Source: Methanobacteriota archaeon
GTDB lineage: Archaea; Thermoplasmatota; Poseidoniia; Poseidoniales; Poseidoniaceae
Reading direction: 5' to 3'
Length of the DNA: 5,825 nt
Assembly: GCA_002728035.1 (NCBI GenBank)
Contig: PBUZ01000067.1
Location: 1 to 5,825, forward strand
Made by a program: the position numbers and the translations under genes. The notes under the pieces are model-generated. The model searched no databases and was not told the origin of the DNA. It saw only the letters and a list, made by a program, of their open reading frames with translations. Every line of letters begins with the position of its first letter. Within the stretch, counting starts at the first letter, position 1. Shown here in pieces: positions 1 through 5,403 of this stretch.

Positions 1-165
1 TACAAACGTATCATATGGGAAGAGCGCGACGTCGACCCCGATCGATCTCCGAATCCGCGTCTCTTCGTCTCCCTCGACGCGCTTTTTCGAGAATCTTCGA
101 TGAGTAACGCTCGCGCGCGTCACTGTACGACGCGCGCGAGCGGGAAAAAAGCAAGGAAACGATGA
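1..165 (+). CDS. Possible 3' end of an upstream gene (partial, uncertain)
   Basis: Reading frame 1 is open from the window edge to a TGA at 163-165, giving 54 residues with no start inside the window. Residues 1-34 look protein-like (mixed charged and hydrophobic, for example the stretch RLFVSLDALFRESSM), while the last 20 or so are Arg/Ala/Lys-rich because they cross the GC inverted repeat at 108-142. If real, its stop would overlap the ATG of the next gene as ATGA. The other two forward frames stop at 101-103 and 105-107, just before the inverted repeat, and could equally be the end of the upstream gene. I do not recognise any family. Choosing between the frames needs the sequence to the left of this window. 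Confidence 0.22.
   Translation, partial: YKRIIWEERDVDPDRSPNPRLFVSLDALFRESSMSNARARHCTTRASGKKARKR
108..142. terminator. Perfect 14-bp inverted repeat with 7-nt loop, candidate RNA hairpin
   Basis: The arms 108-121 (CGCTCGCGCGCGTC) and 129-142 are exact reverse complements and flank the loop ACTGTAC. The structure is almost all G-C pairs and is followed at once by GGGAAAAAA. Two of the three forward frames stop within 7 nt upstream of it, so it could mark the 3' end of an upstream transcript. Palindromic hairpins at transcript ends are known in mimivirus and reported in other giant viruses. It ends 19 nt before the ATG of gene 1, so it could instead sit in that gene's leader or promoter. The inverted repeat is seen directly; the terminator role is inferred. 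Confidence 0.5.
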
Positions 166-3100
166 ACGCGGCTGGGTCTTCGGGCGGGCGTGGCGCGCGT
201 CGCCCGCGGGACGAGGCGCCGGACGAAGATGCGGGTCAACATCGGCTCGACGCTCGGCGACCCCGCACGGCGACCCGGCAGGTCTTCGACGCGCTGGCGG
301 CCCTCCCGGAGGACGCGACATGGCGCGACATCGTGAACGTGTGCTCGCGTGTCAACTTTATGACCCACGCCAACGCCCCGCAGTTGTTGGGTGCGTTGCA
401 GTACGCCACACACCCGGACCGCAATCTGGACCGGCAGCCCGAGGCCACGCGCATCTTCCAACATGTCCAAAACGCGTACGAGGCGCACCAAGCGCGTGGC
501 GACATCCCACCTCAAGATGACGCTGTTCGGAGACCGGATGTAAGGAGTCCGCCGTGGACCATGTCGTACGCCGCCGCGCAGATGCTGCTCCACGCTCTGG
601 TTTCGAGGGAGGAGGCGGCGCGCGGCGACATTCATGAGCGGATTGACATGCAGGATGGATTGCAGGATATCGAGAGGGACGTCTACGTCGCGGTGTACTC
701 CACCGCGACGGGTTCATGGAGCACTATGAAGGGACTGGAGGACACGGAAGGACGCGTGTTTTTCTCGCGCGTCCAATGTTTGTTCGCTCCTCTGTGCGTC
801 CACGGCGAAGGGGAGGACCATTTCGGACGACCGTCGGTGACGCGACGCAATATGGAAACCTTCCTGTTGACGCGAATCGGGCAGGCTTACAGCGGTGAGG
901 CGACGTCGGTCGCCTTTCTTATCACCAATGTATTGCCAAGCCTCGCGTTCGTCCCGAGCGACCAACTTGACTCCGTGTCGAACGTCCACACGGCGTTCGA
1001 TCCGGCGGACGCCGAGTCGACATTGGGGCTGTTGTCGATCGAGGACGCACGCGCCGCCATCTGTAACGCGGTCCGTGGCTTGTGTGACGCCTGCGAGAGG
1101 CATCGCGCCGTGGTGGATCTTCATTCAATGAAGACGGCCTCGTTGCTCCCGCCAGAGCTGAAGAGTCGTATCGGTACGATTGACCAGCACCCGTCGTGCG
1201 CGCCGCAATTGGACCCGACCCGCGTGCCGGTGTTCTGCGCGCTTCAAGACACTCCCGGTGACAATCACATCTTCTCCAACATCGCCACGGTCGTTCGGTT
1301 CAGCGATGCCGTCCAGTTCGATTCCGTCGTCGACGAGACCCTCGCGACAGCGCGAGCGGGTTTCAAAGAGAACGCGATGAACGAGCTGATGAGCATCGCC
1401 ATGGACGCGAATGCGTTGCTCGAGCACCAACGCTACGCCGTTCAACAAATAGTCGAACGATTCGCTACACGCGCACCGGGATCAATCGTAGCGCTGGATA
1501 TGGGCATGGGCAAGACACACGTCATGTTTGCTACGACGTACGTCTTGCTCAAAGTTGACGCTGTGGCGAACGCCACGTGGCTCGTCGAGAGACTTGAAGT
1601 CGCGAAATCTGGCGACGTCTCGCCAATCGTCATCAAGTTTGGAGAATTTCTCCAAAAGATTGGCGAGAGGCACCCTCACAGGATTACGCAACGCGTGCGC
1701 GTCGTCAAAACGGGAGTCGACGCGACCACCATCGGGTCGATTCAACGGCACGTCGATCTCGCCGTGAGAGACCGCGATCACTTGTTGATCATCGACGAGG
1801 CGTCGCGGTATCTCGGGAGTTTCAAGGCGCCTGGAAAGGTTCTTGAGGAATTGATGAAAATCCCATCCGGCCGCGTCTTTTACGTGGCAATGACGGGCAC
1901 ACCGTTTACGAGCTCCATCCCGAAGATGTGCAATTTGTGGCGAATGATTGGCGCGACCGTCGAGCCCTCTCTCGTCGATCGATGCGCGTGCGCCGTCTTG
2001 CACGAGTTCGTCCGCGCGCAGGTGAGCGACACGGCGCAAGGTGACGAGAACGTCGCGCCGGGACGCGTCTCCGCCATGGACGACCTGCGCGAGTTATTGG
2101 CGAAGATGGTCGTCGGTCACGCGACGTTGGAACGGGACGAGCCGCGCATCGCGGCACTCCTGCAGGACAAAGTTCGCGATTTGGGGATCACGCGATCCAT
2201 CGTCGCGTTCAGGCAACGGTATCTCGAGCTCGGCGACGATGCCGACGGCGATGCCGGAGGCGATGCCGGAGGCGATGCCGGCGACGGCGACGGCGATGCC
2301 GGAGGCGATGCAAGCGACGGCGATGCCGGAAGCGATGCCGACGATGCCGACGATGCCAGCGATGCCGACGATGCTGGCGACGATGCCGGCGACGCGCACG
2401 ACGTCGGGTTCAACAATCTCGTCGATATGCTCTTGAACAGCCGAGACGTCGATAAGGCTGCCGCGCTCGCGAAACTCGAACTGATGCCAGAGTGCGCGTT
2501 CGTCGCCCACGGCGACGAACAGTTGCAACGTGCGTTCATCAGGTGGCTCTCGGAGAATCCCGACCATCGGCGACAGCCGTCGCCGTTGACTGCCGCGCTG
2601 CTCGCGTGCACCGCCGAGGCGCGACAAGACGGCAAGCCCGTGCTCGTCGTCTGCCCGAGCGACCAGGCCGTGGTGCTGCACCTTGTGTTCCACGAGGTGC
2701 GACGGACGGTCAAGAACGCGCACGAGGTCGAATTCATCGACCAGACGACGCCAGTCAAGGAAAGAGTTGCTCTTTTTGAACGCGTCAACGTCCCCGAGGA
2801 GGAACGGAACGCACGTGCGGACGCGATTTCGATGCTCTTCGTCACGACGGAGACCAGTGGTTTCGGCATCGATCTCCCGCACGTTCGCCACGTCGTGAGC
2901 ATCGGGACAGCGTGGTTGGACTCCACACAGATGCAGAGTCAAAGCCGCGTTGGAAGGGTGTGCGCGCCGTCGAATGCCACCGGTGACGGCGGAGTTGAAT
3001 TTATGACGCTGTTACCGATCTGCAAGTCGAGCGGAAGCAATCTGCGAAGATTTTTCCGTGCACTGACGAGAGGACAGTTTGCGAATGCATTCTTCCCTAG

Positions 3101-4310
3101 TGTCGTGCACGGAGACCGCGCGTCTTTGCATCTGCGAAGTGTCTTCGAGTCGGCAGCCGTGACGGAATCGCAGCGACTCGAGTACCGCGACACGTTCGGC
3201 CGCCACTTGTACGACATTGTGTTTCGAGGTCAGGGAGAGTACGCCAAGAGCGAGTACAACTTCGTCATCCAGACTATGAACTTGTGCTCCTCCGAATTCT
3301 CGGCGCCCCACGCCACCTTCTTGCTCAACGACGTCCAAGCGGAAACAGTCGACGCCGGCGGAGGCGCGAACCGCCAACAGGGACGTACCCAGGGACGCAG
3401 GAACACCGCCGGCGCCGGCGGTGGTTCACGCGACACCGCGGCACCAGTACCGTCGGAACGCGCGGACCCGGTCGTCTTCGTGTGCAAGCTGCCGTTCGCG
3501 CAGCCGCCGGACCTCGGCGAGCATCGCGAAAGTGCCGAATCGCAGGCGACGGCACTCGCCGCACAGTTTGCGGCCGAGTACGCGCACAAAGAAAACGATC
3601 GAGCGGCGAAGACTCTGTTGGACGCGCACAACGGACATAATCATTTGATGTTGTTCGATGTGAATTCCCAACTGCGCAAGCAGATGATCTTCGCGTCGTC
3701 TTGGTCCGCGGCGGGATACCAGTACAACGCGCGTTCGCACTTCGCCCCGATCGAGCGTCCGCCGTATTCTGAGGATGAGCGCTCGCGCATCCAATTCGGC
3801 ATCGACAACGAAGCTACGGCGATCCGCCACGTGAAGGCCAAGTATGGATTCGATCTCATCACGCCCGAGCACGTGAAATCGTTCACTCGAATCCATACGG
3901 ACAAGCCGGACGTGCTCGCGGGATCCGCCGACGCCATCACGACGTCCGGCATCATCCTTGAGATCAAATGCATTCGCGACCGCGCCGCGTTCTTGGACCG
4001 CATCGCGAACGGGGGCGCCGACGCCATCAAGCAGCACGAAGGGCAGGTGCAAGCGCTCCTCGAGCTTTTTGACCTGCCCGTGGGCCTTTTGTGCTATTAT
4101 CACCATACCATCACCGAACACGGCGAACGCGTGGACCCGCTGAGTTACGAAATTCCGGTGTACCGTAAACAAGGTTGGTGGGCCGAACAAAGCCGGATTA
4201 TGGAGCGGATGATCCTGAAGCAGCGAAGAAAGCTCACTTCTGCGGTGTGGGACGATGACATCATGAAAACGTCGGAACTGATGCGCTGGAACAACGGGAA
4301 CGTCCCATAG
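162..4310 (+). CDS. J-like / SF2 (SNF2-like) helicase / YqaJ-type nuclease fusion protein
   Basis: This 1382-residue protein probably unwinds or translocates along DNA and degrades it, as in end resection or recombination. ATG162 is the first ATG after an in-frame TAA (105-107) and has A at -3. Residues about 38-112 resemble a J domain: HPD at 84-86, then a helix like the J-domain third helix (FQHVQNAYE, 99-107). Residues 113-415 are unrecognised. The helicase core has HQ at 422-423, Walker A DMGMGKT (446-452), motif II DEAS (545-548), motif III TGTP (578-581), a lobe-2 strand GKPVLVVC (824-831), motif V around TSGFGIDL (898-905) and motif VI QSQSRVGR (925-932), so both lobes look complete. 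An Asp-rich insert occupies 691-747. A Gly/Arg/Ala-rich linker (1064-1102) leads to a nuclease like YqaJ/lambda exonuclease: E1217, D1257 in GSADAI, E1267-I-K1269-C, and QVQ at 1295-1297. All key catalytic residues appear present. Host chromatin remodelling is a weaker alternative because of the nuclease. Confidence 0.88.
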   Translation: MNAAGSSGGRGARRPRDEAPDEDAGQHRLDARRPRTATRQVFDALAALPEDATWRDIVNVCSRVNFMTHANAPQLLGALQYATHPDRNLDRQPEATRIFQHVQNAYEAHQARGDIPPQDDAVRRPDVRSPPWTMSYAAAQMLLHALVSREEAARGDIHERIDMQDGLQDIERDVYVAVYSTATGSWSTMKGLEDTEGRVFFSRVQCLFAPLCVHGEGEDHFGRPSVTRRNMETFLLTRIGQAYSGEATSVAFLITNVLPSLAFVPSDQLDSVSNVHTAFDPADAESTLGLLSIEDARAAICNAVRGLCDACERHRAVVDLHSMKTASLLPPELKSRIGTIDQHPSCAPQLDPTRVPVFCALQDTPGDNHIFSNIATVVRFSDAVQFDSVVDETLATARAGFKENAMNELMSIAMDANALLEHQRYAVQQIVERFATRAPGSIVALDMGMGKTHVMFATTYVLLKVDAVANATWLVERLEVAKSGDVSPIVIKFGEFLQKIGERHPHRITQRVRVVKTGVDATTIGSIQRHVDLAVRDRDHLLIIDEASRYLGSFKAPGKVLEELMKIPSGRVFYVAMTGTPFTSSIPKMCNLWRMIGATVEPSLVDRCACAVLHEFVRAQVSDTAQGDENVAPGRVSAMDDLRELLAKMVVGHATLERDEPRIAALLQDKVRDLGITRSIVAFRQRYLELGDDADGDAGGDAGGDAGDGDGDAGGDASDGDAGSDADDADDASDADDAGDDAGDAHDVGFNNLVDMLLNSRDVDKAAALAKLELMPECAFVAHGDEQLQRAFIRWLSENPDHRRQPSPLTAALLACTAEARQDGKPVLVVCPSDQAVVLHLVFHEVRRTVKNAHEVEFIDQTTPVKERVALFERVNVPEEERNARADAISMLFVTTETSGFGIDLPHVRHVVSIGTAWLDSTQMQSQSRVGRVCAPSNATGDGGVEFMTLLPICKSSGSNLRRFFRALTRGQFANAFFPSVVHGDRASLHLRSVFESAAVTESQRLEYRDTFGRHLYDIVFRGQGEYAKSEYNFVIQTMNLCSSEFSAPHATFLLNDVQAETVDAGGGANRQQGRTQGRRNTAGAGGGSRDTAAPVPSERADPVVFVCKLPFAQPPDLGEHRESAESQATALAAQFAAEYAHKENDRAAKTLLDAHNGHNHLMLFDVNSQLRKQMIFASSWSAAGYQYNARSHFAPIERPPYSEDERSRIQFGIDNEATAIRHVKAKYGFDLITPEHVKSFTRIHTDKPDVLAGSADAITTSGIILEIKCIRDRAAFLDRIANGGADAIKQHEGQVQALLELFDLPVGLLCYYHHTITEHGERVDPLSYEIPVYRKQGWWAEQSRIMERMILKQRRKLTSAVWDDDIMKTSELMRWNNGNVP
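2232..2402 (+). repeat. Asp/Gly/Ala-coding low-complexity repeat inside the helicase
   Basis: Degenerate in-frame repeats built on GGCGATGCC, GGAGGCGATGCC and GACGATGCC units encode residues 691-747 of the fusion protein. By my count 24 of the 57 residues are Asp; there is no Lys or Arg and only one His. The tract lies after motif III and before the second RecA-like lobe, so it is an insertion in the inter-lobe region and not part of a motif. Units vary from 6 to 12 nt and keep the reading frame, which suggests growth by slippage. It is probably a disordered acidic loop; a regulatory or DNA-mimic role is speculation. Its length is likely to vary between related strains. Confidence 0.9.
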
Positions 4311-4360
4311 ACCGCCGCCGCCGGGCGCCCGCGCGCGTGATTTTCAAGATTTCAATAAAC
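4311..4360 (+). terminator. Probable 3' end signals of the fusion gene: GC palindrome and AATAAA
   Basis: After the TAG stop lies a GC-only stretch with the perfect 10-bp palindrome CGGGCGCCCG at 4322-4331, then an abrupt AT-rich island (about 4339-4380) containing AATAAA at 4354-4359, 44 nt past the stop. AATAAA is the eukaryotic polyadenylation signal, so either the hairpin or the hexamer could set the transcript end. In a cytoplasmic virus the hexamer may be chance, and the palindrome has no loop and would need to fold on itself or form a cruciform. The elements are seen; the function is inferred. Confidence 0.4.
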
Positions 4361-4773
4361 ATACAAGAATCATGTTACAACGCATCGTACGACCCCCTCG
4401 CACACGTTCGCTCGCGGATGCGCCTACCGCCATTTTCGCCATCGCGTGGTTCCTGTCGCGTCAGGCATGTGCACCAGTCGGTTGCGACCCGTCCCGGTCG
4501 CGAGTCTGACTACGCGTGATTCCTGGCACCAGGCACGCGAACCGTGTCGTACCGCGCGCGTGGCGCCGCGTGTCCCCGTCCTTGTCGTCCTCTGCCCGTA
4601 CCTGTTGTTCTCTTCGTCGTTTGCGTTTTCCACCGCCTTCTAGTCACCCTTGCAGTCACCCGACCCGTCTTGTCCCCCGTTGTTAGTTTTCGGCGCTGTC
4701 CCGTCGTCTCGTGTTTCACGTCTCGTCGCGTGCGTTTCGAGCGTTGCTCATTGTGCCGCGGTCGCCTGGCGCC
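4361..4773 (+). promoter_or_regulatory. Intergenic region and presumed promoter/leader of the zinc-ribbon gene
   Basis: No convincing gene is seen here; open frames either lack an ATG or look like random Arg/Pro/Ser-rich translation. The region contains two imperfect copies of CGCGTGrTTCCTG (4443-4455 and 4513-4525), each followed by a CAGG that can pair with the CCTG. It also has two AGTCACCC copies (4642-4649, 4654-4661) and the 12-mer CGTTGTTAGTTT (4678-4689), which recurs downstream of the next gene. From about 4561 to 4740 the plus strand is strikingly poor in A (10 by my count, against 62 T). The stretch presumably carries the promoter and 5' leader of the following gene, but I recognise no known viral promoter motif. 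Confidence 0.4.
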
Positions 4774-5403
4774 ATGCCTTACGATCCCTCGCGACGTTAC
4801 ACGTGCGTGGTCTGTGGCAAGACGAAGCACGTGAGGAGTGTGCGTCGCGTTGCGTCTGAGTTCATCGGTGACCGTATCGCCGCGTGGGTCCACGCGTCCA
4901 CAAACGCTCGCAGGTCCCTTCGGTCTCTGGTCGGCAAAATGCTCGGAAAGGCTCCTGTGTTTCAAGAGGGGGACCGCGTGTGCACACAGTGCATGGAAAA
5001 CTGCCACGCGGACGCGGTCGTGTACGCGATAGAGGAAACGCACGACAAGTTCGCAGCACCCGGGGCGTGCACGTCCTGTGGGCGCCAGTGCGCGGCCCGC
5101 AAGACAGGTCTTTGCAGGCGTTGCTACGACAAGGGATATCAGGCACGCATACGCGCCAAGCTCGGCGATTCGCACAAGTGCCCCCGCTGCTCGAAATCGC
5201 TCGGTGAACGGAAAACGTGGCACGCGGACGGCACTTGCGACGTGTGCCGCAAATCTCTTCTTCAGCAACGCCTCCGCGCCAAGCTCGGCGATTCGCACAA
5301 GTGCCCCAACTGCGGGAAAGGGTTGTCCGAAAGCACCGTATGGAAGCCGAACGGCACTTGCCACGCGTGCTACAAAAGAAAGCGTAGAAATACTAGTACA
5401 TGA
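4774..5403 (+). CDS. Multi-zinc-ribbon protein with duplicated 41-residue unit, function unknown
   Basis: This encodes a 209-residue basic protein with eight CxxC pairs, enough for about four zinc sites: Cys 11/14, 70/73, 99/102, 114/117, 136/139, 155/158, 177/180 and 196/199. The last two sites share the spacing C-x2-C-x15-C-x2-C, typical of zinc ribbons, and lie in a tandem 41-residue repeat beginning RAKLGDSHKCP (from 127 and 168). Residues 99-126 look like a shorter, diverged copy. The N-terminal site has a long 55-residue spacer with helix-like basic sequence between its CxxC pairs, so it may be a separate fold. The protein ends in a basic tail (KRKRRN). ATG4774 in GCCATGC context is preferred; the same frame extends upstream only to a GTG at 4711. 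No signal peptide, membrane segment or catalytic motif is seen. Nucleic-acid or protein binding is the likely role; the family is not recognised. Confidence 0.82.
   Translation: MPYDPSRRYTCVVCGKTKHVRSVRRVASEFIGDRIAAWVHASTNARRSLRSLVGKMLGKAPVFQEGDRVCTQCMENCHADAVVYAIEETHDKFAAPGACTSCGRQCAARKTGLCRRCYDKGYQARIRAKLGDSHKCPRCSKSLGERKTWHADGTCDVCRKSLLQQRLRAKLGDSHKCPNCGKGLSESTVWKPNGTCHACYKRKRRNTST
5152..5397 (+). repeat. Tandem 123-bp duplication within the zinc-ribbon gene
   Basis: Two adjacent 123-bp (41-codon) units lie at 5152-5274 and 5275-5397. Their first 33 bp (5152-5184 and 5275-5307) are identical, including every third codon position. The remainder is diverged apart from the CGGCACTTGC block (around 5230 and 5353) that encodes the second Cys pair. 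This gives two zinc ribbons of the same spacing. The contrast between a perfect block and diverged flanks suggests local gene conversion or a recent partial exchange. Confidence 0.85.

Noticed and set aside
120..635. 171-codon minus-strand frame over the start of the fusion gene
   Set aside because: It is Arg/Val-rich antisense with no recognised motif, opposite the J-like domain with its clear HPD.
2232..2402. GATGCC repeats as a CRISPR-like array or satellite
   Set aside because: There are no spacers, the units are 6-12 nt and degenerate, and the whole tract is in frame inside a coding region.
2094..2942. 282- and 269-codon minus-strand frames across the helicase
   Set aside because: They start at TTG and GTG, and their Ile/Ala/Gly or Ser/Ala/Pro repeats are just the reverse of the GATGCC repeat. 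The forward frame carries the helicase motifs.
3426..4190. 254-codon minus-strand frame opposite the nuclease domain
   Set aside because: It starts at TTG and has Arg/Val/Leu-rich composition with no motif, lying antisense to the conserved EIKC region.
4522..4533. CCTGGCACCAGG as a stand-alone hairpin
   Set aside because: It has only 5-bp arms with a 2-nt loop. It is more informative as part of the paired imperfect repeats than as a structure.
4711..4773. 21-residue N-terminal extension of the zinc-ribbon protein from GTG4711
   Set aside because: GTG starts are not expected in a eukaryotic-type system, and ATG4774 has a good GCC context.
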